Of a stretch of 64,000 nucleotides of DNA, positions 24,481 through 34,249 are shown one piece after another. The notes under the pieces were generated by a model. It saw nothing but the letters and a program-made list of their open reading frames with translations. It was not told the DNA's origin and did not search any database. This stretch comes from DATFWC01 sp963777755 (lineage in GTDB: Bacteria; Pseudomonadota; Alphaproteobacteria; Rhizobiales; Xanthobacteraceae): the NCBI GenBank assembly GCA_963777755.1, contig CAVZSC010000043.1, positions 1 through 64,000 on the forward strand. Reading direction: 5' to 3'. Both the position numbers and the translations under genes were made by a program. Positions within the stretch are counted from its first letter, which is position 1. The number at the start of each line of letters is the position of its first letter.

Positions 24481-25932
24481 TGCGATGGTCTTCCGGCAAC
24501 GTCCCTCGCGATTGGCGTATCCTCCGCCCGCAACCACCGTTTCATGAGACCGCTCGCGAGCCACACGCCGCCGGCGAGGATGAGCAGCGCCATCAGCCCC
24601 CGCATGGCGCTCGCCAGGAAGGCGGCATCGAGGGTGGGGACGGGGAACTTGGCGAGGTCACTGCCGCGGTCGAGCATCCAGTGCCAGGCGGTGTGGGCCA
24701 TGAGGGCGGAGAGGATGATGATGCCGAGCCGCTCGGGCAGCACGTAGCGGAACAGGAGACCGAGCGCCGGGATCAGCACCAGCAGCACGGCGAGCTGTCC
24801 GATCTCGACGCCGACATTGAAGGCGAGCAGCGCGGTGACGAGGTGGTCGCCGGCGAACTGGAACGATTCGCGCAGCGCGAACGAGAAGCCGAAGCCGTGC
24901 ACCAGGCCGAAACAGAAGGCCATGACCCAGCGCCGGGATATTTCGCGTGCCGCGGCTTCGGCGGACAGCGGCGCGTTCGCCGACCGCGCCCCGCGAAAAT
25001 ACGGCAGCGCGGCGAACACGATGTTCTCCAGCGCCATGTAGACGATGGTGACGGCGATCAGGGTCTCGATCAGCGGCGGGAACCAGAGCGCATCGGGCAC
25101 GAAGCCGAAGGCCGAAGCGATCAGCGACACCGAATGGGCGACGGTGAACGAGGTGACGATGACGACGAGCGGCCTGAAGCGTCGAAACGGGACCACCAGG
25201 CAGGCGAGGAACAACAGATGGTCGGTGCCCGCGAGGATGTGCCAGAAGCCCGAACTCGACGAAACGGAGCGCCGCCTGGTGCCAGCGCGGGTCGAGGCGC
25301 ACCAGCCCGGGATCGCCGTGCAGCTCGAATGCCCGCGTCGCGCCCGTGGGAGGCAGGAAGCGGAGCGCTGTGGAGACGCGCAGCGCCAGCCGGTCGAAGC
25401 GGGGATGGACGGCGAATTCGGAAACGTCGGACCGGATCGGATACTCCAGCAGCACGTCCATCATCTGCTGGTTCCAGTAGAGGTCGAGGTCGTCGGCGAG
25501 GCGCGGGCCGTTGAGGTGCGCGAGCGCCTGCTCGTAGGAGGAAAACGAGCGGTCGGACGGCAGCGAGATGCGCGCCTGCGCGATCCGCGGGGCTGGGAGG
25601 CGCACGCCGTTCTCGAAGACCGCGAGATTGTCGACCAGCCAGAGCCGCGTGGCGTTGCGCAGCGCCTCGTCGGCGCGCGAAACCTCGAGATAGCCTGGAC
25701 CACGCCGCGGGAAATCCACCTCCTGCATGGCCGAGAGCGGTATGCGGATGAGTAGCCGGAGCGTGTCTCCTGCCGGTCGGACGAAGACGTTGATCTTGAT
25801 GTCCGTCGGGATCTCATGCCCGGCGGCGGGCAGGAGGGCGCACGCGAAAAACAGGCCGATCAGGGCGATGCGGCGCCGCACGGGTGCGAGCACGCCGCGG
25901 GAATGCACCGCCATTTCCTTCCTGCATGCCAC
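24477..25932 (-). pseudogene. HupE/UreJ-type membrane protein, frameshifted
   Basis: Together the two frames encode an exported protein of about 480 residues. The first has a signal peptide ending AAGHE and a soluble periplasmic domain; the second has six to seven membrane helices with HGFGFSFAL and LAFNVGVEIGQL, as in HupE/UreJ_2 proteins linked to nickel or cobalt handling or of unknown role. The frames meet near 25243: FVEFG is followed by LLAHP, whereas the other frame gives FWHILAGTDHLLFLA, the expected His-rich motif. One extra G in TTCGGGCTTCTGG explains it. The start may be at 25932 or the second Met at 25914. Confidence 0.78.
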
Positions 25933-26085
25933 CTGTGCGGTCCCTTTTGTCGCGATGACAAGGGTTATACAGCGCGCCTATGATGGCCCACACAAGCCCG
26001 GGAACGCGAGCCTCGCGAATTTCGGCAACTGGTCGGCCGTGCGGGGCAACACGAGCGCTCATTGGGGCCGCAGGGAGGCGACGAC

Positions 26086-27273
26086 ATGACGGCATTCACG
26101 CACAAGCGGCAGTGGATCTACGGCTTCACCCTGGTCGGGGCGATCGCGGCGCTCGGGGTGGGCCAGGCGGTGCTGCAGAACAAGGCCGAGGCGCAACGCT
26201 CGACCGTCCAGGGCCCGGTCTTCGAGGTCGATCCGTTCTGGCCGAAGCCGTTCAGCGGTCTGCTCGGCATGGCGATCGGCGTCTGGGCCGACGAGCAGGA
26301 TCATATCTGGATCATCCATCGCAGCTCCGCCACGCTGCACAACAACGAGAAGGGCGCCGAGCTCAATCCGCCGATCGCCGAGTGCTGCAAGGGGGCACCG
26401 CCGGTGCTGGCATTCGACCCCGACGGCAATCTGGTGCGCCAATGGGGCGGCCCGGGGCCGGGCTACGAATGGCCGCAGTCGAACCACGGCATCCACGTCG
26501 ACCACAAGGGCAACGTCTGGATCGGCGGCAACGGCGAGAAGGACGCCCATATCCTGAAGTTCAGCAAGGACGGCAAGTTCCTGCTGCAGGTCGGCCACCT
26601 CGGCAAGGCCGCCGGCAGCAACGATGAGGAGAATTTCGGGCGCGTCGCCAAGATCTGGGTCGACCCGAAGACCAACGAAGCCTACGTGGCGGACGGCTAC
26701 ACCAACAAGCGAGTGGCGGTGCTCGATGCCGACACCGGCAAGATGAAGCGCTACTGGGGCGCCTACGGCAACAAGCCGGACGACACCAAGCTCGGCAACT
26801 ACGATCCCAAGGCGCCGCCGGCGCAGCAGTTCCGCAACCCGGTGCACTGCGTGGAGCGTTCGAACGACGGGCTCCTCTACGTGTGCGACCGCGCCAACGA
26901 TCGCCTGCAGGTATTCCAGCCGGACGGCAAGTTCGTGAAGGAGGCGTTCTTCGCCAAGGAGACGCTGGCCTCAGGCTCGGCCTGGGACCTCGCGTTCTCG
27001 CGCGACCCCGAGCAGCGCTTCATCTACATGGCGGACGGGCAGAACAACCGCGTGCGCATCATCGTGCGCGAGAGCCTGCAGGAGATCACCGCGTTCGGCG
27101 ACGGCGGCCGCCAGCCGGGCCAGTTCTACGGCGTGCACTCGATCGCGACCAACTCCAAGGGCAACATCTACACGACCGAGACCTGGGAAGGAAAACGCCT
27201 GCAGAAGTTCGTCTACAAGGGCATGGGCAGCGTCGTCGCCGGCTACCAGGGCGTGCCCTGGCCGAAGCGGTGA
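26086..27273 (+). CDS. NHL-repeat beta-propeller protein
   Basis: A 395-residue protein with an N-terminal membrane or signal segment (IYGFTLVGAIAALGVGQAV), probably periplasmic. Repeats with the NHL pattern follow, each with a VAVLDADTG- or LQVFQPDGKF-like strand preceded by an Asp/Asn-rich turn (HGIHVDHKGNVWIGG, VHSIATNSKGNIYTTET), predicting a six-bladed propeller. Similar proteins are linked to peptidyl-amidating monooxygenase-like lyases, but no catalytic residues can be asserted. The ATG at 26086 follows GGGAGG; a TTG at 26062 is rejected. Confidence 0.82.
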   Translation: MTAFTHKRQWIYGFTLVGAIAALGVGQAVLQNKAEAQRSTVQGPVFEVDPFWPKPFSGLLGMAIGVWADEQDHIWIIHRSSATLHNNEKGAELNPPIAECCKGAPPVLAFDPDGNLVRQWGGPGPGYEWPQSNHGIHVDHKGNVWIGGNGEKDAHILKFSKDGKFLLQVGHLGKAAGSNDEENFGRVAKIWVDPKTNEAYVADGYTNKRVAVLDADTGKMKRYWGAYGNKPDDTKLGNYDPKAPPAQQFRNPVHCVERSNDGLLYVCDRANDRLQVFQPDGKFVKEAFFAKETLASGSAWDLAFSRDPEQRFIYMADGQNNRVRIIVRESLQEITAFGDGGRQPGQFYGVHSIATNSKGNIYTTETWEGKRLQKFVYKGMGSVVAGYQGVPWPKR

Positions 27274-27315
27274 GCGCTGCCGTCGCCTGCCGAGGCGCTC
27301 GAAGGTCATGAATCG

Positions 27316-27341
27316 CTCGACGCACGACGAGGTGCGTCGAG
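27316..27341. terminator. Hairpin between convergent genes
   Basis: CTCGACGCAC, loop GACGAG, GTGCGTCGAG: a perfect ten-pair stem midway between the converging NHL and small-protein genes. There is no T run, so it may act from both sides with Rho or only protect transcript ends. Confidence 0.5.
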
Positions 27342-27378
27342 CCCGTCAGGTGATGGCGCTACGAGGTGCCGGGCGAGA

Positions 27379-27666
27379 TCAGTCGCACACCTTGACGCGG
27401 CTCGGCACCCAGCGATAGCCGTTCCACACCGGCTCGCCGCGCGTCCAGTAGCACTCCGGCGCCGCATAGGCGGGGGCGGGCGCGACGTAGACCGGGGCGG
27501 GGGCATAGTACGGGCGAGGCGCAATGGCGGATCCGATGATCGCGCCGGCGGCAAAGCCCCCGAGCAGGCCCGCGGCAACTCTTCCTCCGTCCGCATAGGA
27601 CTGGGTGGGGATGGTCAGGGCGCACGCGAGGGTGGCGCAGGCGATGAAGGATCGGCTTGACGACAT
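27379..27666 (-). CDS. Small exported Pro/Tyr/Ala-rich protein (95 aa)
   Basis: A 95-residue protein with a signal peptide (FIACATLACALTIPTQSYA), a glycine-rich stretch (AAGLLGGFAAGAIIGSAIA) like a glycine-zipper membrane segment, a PYYAPAPVYVAPAPAYAAP region, and a C-terminal domain with two cysteines (ECYWTRGEPVWNGYRWVPS). Proteins of this build are frequent in Bradyrhizobium relatives and have no known function; an outer-envelope location is likely. Confidence 0.72.
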   Translation of the reverse strand: MSSSRSFIACATLACALTIPTQSYADGGRVAAGLLGGFAAGAIIGSAIAPRPYYAPAPVYVAPAPAYAAPECYWTRGEPVWNGYRWVPSRVKVCD

Positions 27667-27876
27667 GGATCGGGCTCCGATGGACCGTGACGATGGTTGG
27701 CCCGAAAATAGTTAACCTCCATTGCTAAAATCTTAACGATCGGGCTGCTCCGCGAGCTTTTGCGGGTCGGAAACGCGTGTTGCTTTTTGCCTTGGCTTCT
27801 GCGGGCGATTGCTCGGGTAAGAGCAAATTTTACGCGTATTCAGGTGCCATTCAGTCGGCCGTGGTAGAGATGGCAC

Positions 27877-30294
27877 ATGAAACGGATGTTGGCGCAGCCG
27901 GTGTCCCGCATGCGGGGCATGCTTGCTGTGCTCGTGGCTACAGGCGTGTTTGCCTGGGCCGGTCCGGTTGAGGCGCAAGGTCCGCCGGCCGAGAACCGCA
28001 TTGCCCTGGTGATCGGCAATGCCGGGTATCAGGCCGGAACCCTCAACACCCCGGCCAACGACGCCGGCCTGATCGCGCAAACCCTCGAGGCCGCCGGGTT
28101 CGACGTCGTCGGCGCGCGCGATCTCGACCAGGATGCGCTGCGCCGGGCGTGGCGCGACTTTCTCGACAAGGCGCAAGCCTCAGGGCCGAACACCGTCGCT
28201 GTCGTGTATCTCGCCGGCTACGGGGTTCAGCTCGAAGGCGAGAACTATTTCGTGCCAGTCGACGCGCGCATCGCGCGCGACTCCGCGGTGGCGGCGGAAG
28301 CGATCAGGATCTCCGACTATGCGAGGCCGCTGGCGGCGCTGCGGCTGAAGGCGAGCATTATCGTGCTCGACGCGGCGCGCGCCGATCCGTTTGCGCGCAC
28401 CGGTCCGCCGCTCGCCGGCGGCCTAGCGCTGGTCGAGCCCGAGCCCGGCACGCTCATCGCCTTCAACGCCATGCCCGGGACGGTCGCGCCGGAGGGCCAG
28501 GGCGCTTATGGGCCGTACGCCCAGGCGCTGGCCGAGATGATGCGGGAAGGCGGCCTGCCGCTCACGGCCGTGTTCGAGCGCACCCGCCTGCGCGTCAACG
28601 ACACGACCAGGGGCGCGCAAGTCCCTTGGCATGCTTCGAACGTGCCGGCGCCGTTCTTTTTTTTCGAGCGCGCGCCCGACGCGCCGCAGCCGGCCGTCTC
28701 ACCCGAATACACCGCCGTTCGCGCGCGTCCAATTCGCCAGCTGGGCGTGCAAGAGGCCTATGTGGCGGCGCTCGAGCAGGACACGCTGCCCGTCTACGAG
28801 GAGTTCCTCGCCGTCTATCCGGGCGACCCGATGGCGGCGCGGATCCGGGCGATCGTGGCGGCGCGGCGCGAGGCGATCACCTGGCGGCGCACCCGCGCGG
28901 TCGACACGCCGGCGGCTTACTGGTCGTACCTGCGACGCTATCCGCGCGGCGCCCACGCACCGGACGCCCGCCGCCGCCTCGCGTTTCTGTCCGCCGAGCT
29001 GGAGCCCCCGCGTACGTTTGTGGTGATCGACTATGACGTTCCGCCGCCGCCGCCGGACGAGATCCTCTATGTCGAACGGCCGGTCCTCATGTTCGACGAT
29101 CCGGCCTATGCGTTCGCGCCGCCTCCGCCGCCGCCGGTGTTCTTCCTGCCGCCGCCGCCGGCGGAATTCATCGTCCTGCCGCCGCCGCCGCCACCGATGG
29201 TGGCCTATGCCCTGCCGGTCCCGGTGTATCGCCCCGTGCCGTTGTGGGTCAGGCCGCCTGCCTACGTCGTGCCGCCACCGCCCAACAACATCATCTACCG
29301 CAACGTCCACGACACGGTGGTGATCCACACCAACAACAGCGTCACGATCACCAAGCGCGGCGGCCAGACCACGACGCTTCCGCCGCCCGCAAGGCCTGCG
29401 CCCCCTCCAGGCGCGGCGCAGCAGGCGCCTGCCGCTTTGGTCGCTCCGGCCGTCGGTCCCGCGCTGCCGCCTTCGGTCGTCAGAAGGACCGGCGGCGCTC
29501 CGGTGCCTCCCGCTCCTCCCGCGCCCGCCGGTGTTCGGCCGGGTTCTCCACCTGCTCCCGGACAGCCGCAGCCGGGCCAGCCATTGCCCGGAGCCGGCGG
29601 TCGTCCGTTGCCGCCTGGTGCCCCCGGTACGCCGCCACGCGGTGCGCCGCCTCCGGGCGCCGCGCCGCCCGGCGCGCCACCGCCCCCTGCGCCTGCAGCC
29701 GGGGCGCCGCCGGCACAGCGATTGACGCCGCAGCAGCTGCGCCAGCAGCAACTCCAGCAGCAACAGCTGCATCGTCAGCAGCAACTGCAACAGCAGCGCC
29801 AACCCGCGGCCCCACCGCCGCCTCCGCAGCAGCGTGCGGCCCCACCACCGGCGCCTCCACAGCAGCGCGCCGCGCCACCGCCTCCACCTCCGCAACAACG
29901 TGCGGCGCCGCCACCGCCGCCTCCACAGCAGCGCGCGGCACCGCCACCACCGCCTCCACAGCAGCGTGCGGCACCGCCACCGCCGCCTCCACAGCAGCGT
30001 GCGGCGCCACCACCGCCGCCTCCACAACAGCGTGCGGCGCCACCGCCGCCACCACCGCAGCAACGTGCGGCACCGCCACCACCGCCGCCTCCACAGCAGC
30101 GCGCCGCACCTCCGCCACCGCCGCCACAGCAGCGTGCGGCACCGCCACCACCTCCGCCGCCACAGCAGCGCGCCGCACCTCCGCCTCCACCGCCGCAGCA
30201 ACGTGCGGCGCCACCGCCGCCGCCTCAGCAGCAGCGCCCGCCACCGGGCCGTCCGCCGTGCGGTGGACCGGGGCAGCCCGCCTGTCCACGATGA
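27877..30294 (+). CDS. Secreted caspase-like protein lacking catalytic residues, with Pro/Gln repeat tail
   Basis: An 805-residue protein. A signal peptide (to VEAQ34) is followed by a caspase/C14 fold (RIALVIGNAGY at 41-51). The catalytic His is replaced by Tyr115 (YLAGYGVQLEG) and the catalytic Cys by Ala167 (VLDAARADPF), so it should be proteolytically inactive. Residues 285-375 are helical, with YEEFLAVYPGDPMAARI and YWSYLRRYPRGAHAP, like repeats found after other secreted caspase domains. From about 385 the chain is rich in Pro, Tyr and Val. From about 645 it is a PPPPPPQQRAA repeat. Compare the intact caspase domain at 10128. A pseudoenzyme or scaffold role is inference. Confidence 0.85.
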   Translation: MKRMLAQPVSRMRGMLAVLVATGVFAWAGPVEAQGPPAENRIALVIGNAGYQAGTLNTPANDAGLIAQTLEAAGFDVVGARDLDQDALRRAWRDFLDKAQASGPNTVAVVYLAGYGVQLEGENYFVPVDARIARDSAVAAEAIRISDYARPLAALRLKASIIVLDAARADPFARTGPPLAGGLALVEPEPGTLIAFNAMPGTVAPEGQGAYGPYAQALAEMMREGGLPLTAVFERTRLRVNDTTRGAQVPWHASNVPAPFFFFERAPDAPQPAVSPEYTAVRARPIRQLGVQEAYVAALEQDTLPVYEEFLAVYPGDPMAARIRAIVAARREAITWRRTRAVDTPAAYWSYLRRYPRGAHAPDARRRLAFLSAELEPPRTFVVIDYDVPPPPPDEILYVERPVLMFDDPAYAFAPPPPPPVFFLPPPPAEFIVLPPPPPPMVAYALPVPVYRPVPLWVRPPAYVVPPPPNNIIYRNVHDTVVIHTNNSVTITKRGGQTTTLPPPARPAPPPGAAQQAPAALVAPAVGPALPPSVVRRTGGAPVPPAPPAPAGVRPGSPPAPGQPQPGQPLPGAGGRPLPPGAPGTPPRGAPPPGAAPPGAPPPPAPAAGAPPAQRLTPQQLRQQQLQQQQLHRQQQLQQQRQPAAPPPPPQQRAAPPPAPPQQRAAPPPPPPQQRAAPPPPPPQQRAAPPPPPPQQRAAPPPPPPQQRAAPPPPPPQQRAAPPPPPPQQRAAPPPPPPPQQRAAPPPPPPQQRAAPPPPPPPQQRAAPPPPPPQQRAAPPPPPQQQRPPPGRPPCGGPGQPACPR
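29813..30230. repeat. Tandem repeat encoding PPPPPPQQRAA
   Basis: Roughly 33-base units, mostly CCACCGCCTCCACAGCAGCG-like, encode 12 QQRAA blocks separated by five to seven prolines. Unit length varies by whole codons, so the frame is kept. Copy number probably changes by slippage. Confidence 0.9.
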
Positions 30295-30492
30295 TCGGGT
30301 GACATCGCAATTACGCGGCTTGTGCTCCGATCAGATCCGCCGCGCTTGCCACAGCAGTGCCGCCAATGTGTCACGTTGATAAACAATGCATCACTGCGGC
30401 GTTCAAAGCGGGTTCAGCCCGTGCGAGCGATACTGGTCTTCACATCGGTACGCTTCCCCCACGAGGCGGCGACCGAGGCAAGGAGATCAGAC

Positions 30493-30789
30493 ATGCGCAA
30501 GATGCTTGCTGTGATCGCTACCGCGACGGCCATCGCGGCTGCGGGATCCGTTATTCCCACCCGTGCGAATGCCACCCACCTCGGCATCGGCGTGCGCGGC
30601 TTGCTCGAAGACGTCGACGTCGCGACGCCGGTCCACTACGGATGCCGACGCGTGTGGCGGTGCACGCCGTACGGCTGCGGTTTCCGCAGCGTGTGCTGGG
30701 CTCCGCCCGCCTACGCGTACGGCGCCTACAACTCCTATCGCCCCTGGCCGTATCGCCATTGGCATTGGCGCCACCGCGGGGGCTGGTGA
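30493..30789 (+). CDS. Small exported Trp/Tyr/His-rich protein (98 aa)
   Basis: The ATG at 30493 is preceded by AAGGAG. It encodes a 98-residue protein with a signal peptide (MLAVIATATAIAAAGSVI), a short mature part with four cysteines (YGCRRVWRCTPYGCGFRSVC) and an aromatic, Arg/His-rich end (WPYRHWHWRHRGGW). The cysteine spacing suggests two disulfides. I recognise no family with a known role. The 200 bases upstream hold no other gene. Confidence 0.7.
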   Translation: MRKMLAVIATATAIAAAGSVIPTRANATHLGIGVRGLLEDVDVATPVHYGCRRVWRCTPYGCGFRSVCWAPPAYAYGAYNSYRPWPYRHWHWRHRGGW

Positions 30790-30822
30790 TCGCGGGCAGC
30801 GCGCCGGCGGCTCAGTCGAGCT

Positions 30823-31707
30823 TCATTCCTCCGGCTGCTCCCGCTTGTGCGCCGCCAATGCGGCGAGCCGCCCGTCGCGCCAGCGCATGCGCGCCGCGAC
30901 CTCCTCGGGCGCCGGCGAGGAGCCCCACTCGGCGAGAATGCGCCCGAGATTCTCGCCCTGATAGATGTCGGGGTCGGCTCCGCTCAGGCGGCTGAGGCTC
31001 GCGCCGTAGCGGGCACAGTAATCGGGAATGCCGCCCGGCGCGTTGAGCTCGATGGTCGCGAACGGCCCCATGAACGACCAGCGCAAGCCCAGCCCGTCGG
31101 CCAGCGTCTTGTCCAGGTCCTGCGGCGACACGTAGCCCTCGCCGACCAGGCGAAAGGCCTCCGACAGCAGCACCGCCTGCAGGCGGTTGAGGATGAAACC
31201 GTCGATCTCGCGCCGCACCACGATCGGCACCTGCCGGACCTGCTGGTAGATCGCCTTGGCACGCGCGATGACGTCGGGCGCGGTCCACGGCGCGCCGACG
31301 AGCTCGACCAGCGGCACGAGATGCGGCGGGTTGACCGGGTGCGCGACCAGGCAGCGGTGGCGCCCGGCCAGGTGCTCGGTGAAGCGGCTCGCCACGATGG
31401 TCGAGGTCGAGGAGGCGAGGATCGTGTCCGCGGCGGCGAGGCGATCGAGCTCGGCGAAGACCTCGCGTTTGACCTCCACGCGCTCGGGCGAGTTTTCCTG
31501 CACCAGCGCCGCCCCGGCGAGCGCATCGGCGAGCGATGCGGCGACGCGCACGCGGCTCGCATCGCTCACGTTGTCGGCGACGAACGCGCGCGCCGCGTCC
31601 GCGACGCCCGGCACGGCATCGTAGAGCGCAACGTCATGGCCGCTGCGGGCGAACACCACCGCCCAGGCGCGGCCGATCAACCCGGATCCGACAATGGCGA
31701 TGCGCAT
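30823..31707 (-). CDS. 3-hydroxyacyl-CoA dehydrogenase family (L-gulonate 3-dehydrogenase-like)
   Basis: NAD-dependent dehydrogenase of 294 aa with an N-terminal Rossmann fold (VGSGLIGRAWAVVFARSG at 6-23) and the C-terminal 3HCDH dimer domain (DGFILNRLQAVLLSEAFRLV). The catalytic pair appears as SSTS plus VAHPVNPPHLVPLVE, where His acts with a Glu. Single-domain members of this length include L-gulonate and carnitine dehydrogenases as well as hydroxybutyryl-CoA enzymes. It lies 19 bases downstream of the ABC transporter fusion gene and is likely in the same operon, so it may act on the imported compound. Confidence 0.85.
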   Translation of the reverse strand: MRIAIVGSGLIGRAWAVVFARSGHDVALYDAVPGVADAARAFVADNVSDASRVRVAASLADALAGAALVQENSPERVEVKREVFAELDRLAAADTILASSTSTIVASRFTEHLAGRHRCLVAHPVNPPHLVPLVELVGAPWTAPDVIARAKAIYQQVRQVPIVVRREIDGFILNRLQAVLLSEAFRLVGEGYVSPQDLDKTLADGLGLRWSFMGPFATIELNAPGGIPDYCARYGASLSRLSGADPDIYQGENLGRILAEWGSSPAPEEVAARMRWRDGRLAALAAHKREQPEE

Positions 31708-31726
31708 GGTTGTTGCTCCTTGTCTT

Positions 31727-34246
31727 TCACAGCCACAGCACCTTCTGCCTCAGCGCGAGGTCGTCGCGCAGGGTCTGCGACGCGCCGGTCCAGGTCACGG
31801 TGCCGCGCTCCAGCACCACGGTGCGGTCGGCGAGCGCGAGCGCAAGGTCGAGGTGGTGGTCGACGATGATCAGCGCGATGGCGTTGCGCAGCCGGTCGAA
31901 CGCCTCGAACAGCTCCTCGGTCACGGCGGGCGAGAGCCCCTCGAACGGCTCGTCGAGCATGAGCACGCGAACGTTGCCGGCGAGCGCCCGGGCGACCGCG
32001 ACCATCTGCTGCTCGCCGCCGGACAGATAGTCCGCCGGCGTGCGCCAGCGCTCGCGCAGGCGCGGGAAGAACTGCATCACCTGCTCGTCGTCCCAGTGGA
32101 TGCCGTCGCCACCGCGTCGCTTCAACCGGCCGAGCGCCAGGTTGTCGGCAACGCTCATCCCGGTGAACAGCCCGCGCCCCTGCGGCACATAGCCCAGGCC
32201 GCGCCGGGCGATCTCGGCCGAGGACAGCGCGTGCGTGCTTGCGCCGGCGAGCGTGATCGCGCCGCTTTCCGGCCGCGCGATGCCGATCAGGGTCTTGAGC
32301 AACGTCGACTTGCCGGCGCCGTTGCGGCCGAGCAGGGCGACGATCTCGTGCTCGCGTACGTCGAGCGAAACGGCGTTGAGGATGTGGCTCTTGCCGTAGA
32401 ACGTGTCGACCTTGTCGACCGTGAGCAGCGGCGTCATCAGCGCGGCTGACGCGCGCGGCTTGGCGGCGATCTCGGCTGCGCCCGAGCCGATATAGACTTC
32501 GCGCACCTTCGGATGGCGGCGTGCGTCCTCGGCGCTGCCGTCGACGAGCACCTCGCCCTCATTCATCACCGTGACGCGGTCGGCGATCTGGAATACCCGG
32601 TCGATGTCGTGCTCGACGAACAGGATCGGAATCTCCGCCGAGACCGTCTTGATCAGGCCGGCGACGCGCGCCCGCTCGGCGGCGGCGAGGCCGGCGAGCG
32701 GCTCGTCGAGCAGCAGGATGTGCGGGCGGGTGGCGAGCGCGAGCCCCATGTCGAGCAGGCGCTGGCCGCCGTAGGAGAGCGATCCCGCCTCGGCGCGATC
32801 GATGCCGGCGAGACCGAGGAAGGCGAGGAGGTCCGCCGTCTCGCGATTGATGTCGGCGAGCGTTGCGGTCGCCGGCCAGACGGCGAACCGCTTCGCGTGG
32901 CGCGCCTGGACGGCAAGGCGGATGTTCTCTTCGACGGTGAGGCCGGAGAACAGATTGGTGATCTGGAACGAGCGCCCGACCCCCGCCGCCGTGATGTCTT
33001 CGGGCTTCAGGCCGGCGATCGAGCGCCCCTCGAGCACGATCGTGCCGTCATCGGGCGGGAACAGGCCGGATACCAGGTTGAAGGCGGTGGTCTTGCCGGC
33101 GCCGTTCGGGCCGATCAGCCCGTGCAGGGTGCAGTCGCGCACCTCGAGGTCCATGTGGCGCACCGCGCGGATACCGCCGAAGCTCTTGGTCAGGGTGTGG
33201 GCGGTGAGGACCGGTCCGTCGCCGTGGCGCGCCCGCCGCAGCGACGGCGGCAGCGGCATCGCTTCGGCCGCCTGGCGGCCCGCCATGGCCGCGGCCTCGA
33301 CGACGCGGGCGCGGAACGGCGCAATGAGGCGCTCGGCGACGCCGACCAGGCCGGTCGGCGAGAACACGATGAAGCCGACGAACAACAGGCCGAACCAGAA
33401 CAGCCAGTGCGGCGTCCAGATCGACAGGAACTCGCGGAACAGGATGAAGAACAAGGCACCGAGCGCGGGGCCGAGGAAGCTGCGCATTCCGCCGATCACC
33501 ACCATGGCGATGAGCTCGCCGGAAAACGCCACCGCCAGCGGCTCGGCCGATGCGAAACGGTGGTTGAACACGGACAGCGTCCCGGCGACGGCAACGATTG
33601 CGGCGGACAGGGTGAAGCCCATCAGCTTGTAGCGATTGGACGGGTAGCCGATGAAGCGCGCCCGCTGCTCGTTCTCGCGGATCGCCACCAGCACGCTGCC
33701 GACCGGGGAGCGGTGGAACCGCCACAGCAGGAAGCAGACGCCCATGCCGATCGCGGCGACCACCCCGTAGTAGGTCCAGTCCGCCTCGAGATCGAGCCCG
33801 AGGACGGTCGCGCGGGTCACGCCGCCGAGCCCGCTTTCGCCGCCGGTGAACTCGGTCCAGCGATAGGCGATGGCGAACAGGAGCGCCGTCAGGGCAAGCG
33901 TGAGCAGGGAGAAATAGACCCCGCGCCGCCGCAGGATCAATGCGCCCGAGAGCCAGGCGGCAATCGTGACAAAGACGATCGCGCACAGGGCGGGGAGCAC
34001 GACGGCGCCGGGAAACCAGTGCCGCTGGGTCAGCGCCGCCGCGTAGGCGCCGAGCCCGAACCAGGCGCCGTGCCCGAACGAGACGAGGCCGGTATGGCCG
34101 ACCAGGATGTTCAGCCCCATGCAGGCGATCGCGTAGAGGACGACGTCGATCGACGTGCGCAGCGGCAGGCCGATGCGGTCGAGCGCGAACGGCAGGATCG
34201 CCAGGGCGAGCGCGGCGACGAGGAGCGGGGCGTGGTCCTTGCGCAT
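31727..34246 (-). CDS. LivM-LivG-LivF triple fusion: branched-chain-type ABC permease with two ATPases
   Basis: One 839-residue chain carrying three transporter subunits. Residues 1-310 are a LivM-type permease (MGLNILVGHTGLVSFGHGAW). Residues 346-595 are a LivG-type ATPase: Walker A GPNGAGKTT near 379, signature SLSYGGQ, Walker B LLLDEP. From about 605 to the end is a LivF-type ATPase: GRNGAGKST, LSGGEQQ, VLMLDEP. An internal Met at 32437 could start LivF alone but has no ribosome site, supporting a true fusion. Partners are LivH three bases upstream and the receptor at 35350. The family imports branched-chain amino acids, amides, urea or aromatic acids; the substrate is not specified here. 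Confidence 0.9.
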   Translation of the reverse strand: MRKDHAPLLVAALALAILPFALDRIGLPLRTSIDVVLYAIACMGLNILVGHTGLVSFGHGAWFGLGAYAAALTQRHWFPGAVVLPALCAIVFVTIAAWLSGALILRRRGVYFSLLTLALTALLFAIAYRWTEFTGGESGLGGVTRATVLGLDLEADWTYYGVVAAIGMGVCFLLWRFHRSPVGSVLVAIRENEQRARFIGYPSNRYKLMGFTLSAAIVAVAGTLSVFNHRFASAEPLAVAFSGELIAMVVIGGMRSFLGPALGALFFILFREFLSIWTPHWLFWFGLLFVGFIVFSPTGLVGVAERLIAPFRARVVEAAAMAGRQAAEAMPLPPSLRRARHGDGPVLTAHTLTKSFGGIRAVRHMDLEVRDCTLHGLIGPNGAGKTTAFNLVSGLFPPDDGTIVLEGRSIAGLKPEDITAAGVGRSFQITNLFSGLTVEENIRLAVQARHAKRFAVWPATATLADINRETADLLAFLGLAGIDRAEAGSLSYGGQRLLDMGLALATRPHILLLDEPLAGLAAAERARVAGLIKTVSAEIPILFVEHDIDRVFQIADRVTVMNEGEVLVDGSAEDARRHPKVREVYIGSGAAEIAAKPRASAALMTPLLTVDKVDTFYGKSHILNAVSLDVREHEIVALLGRNGAGKSTLLKTLIGIARPESGAITLAGASTHALSSAEIARRGLGYVPQGRGLFTGMSVADNLALGRLKRRGGDGIHWDDEQVMQFFPRLRERWRTPADYLSGGEQQMVAVARALAGNVRVLMLDEPFEGLSPAVTEELFEAFDRLRNAIALIIVDHHLDLALALADRTVVLERGTVTWTGASQTLRDDLALRQKVLWL

Positions 34247-34249
34247 CGC

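Noticed and set aside
28699..30201. A long minus-strand frame rich in Trp and Arg opposite the pseudo-caspase tail
   Set aside because: It is the antisense reading of the proline-coding repeat; the Trp-Arg runs follow directly from CCG/CCA codons.
29813..30230. Possible CRISPR array
   Set aside because: The repeats are contiguous, in frame and without unique spacers; they code for PPPPPPQQRAA.
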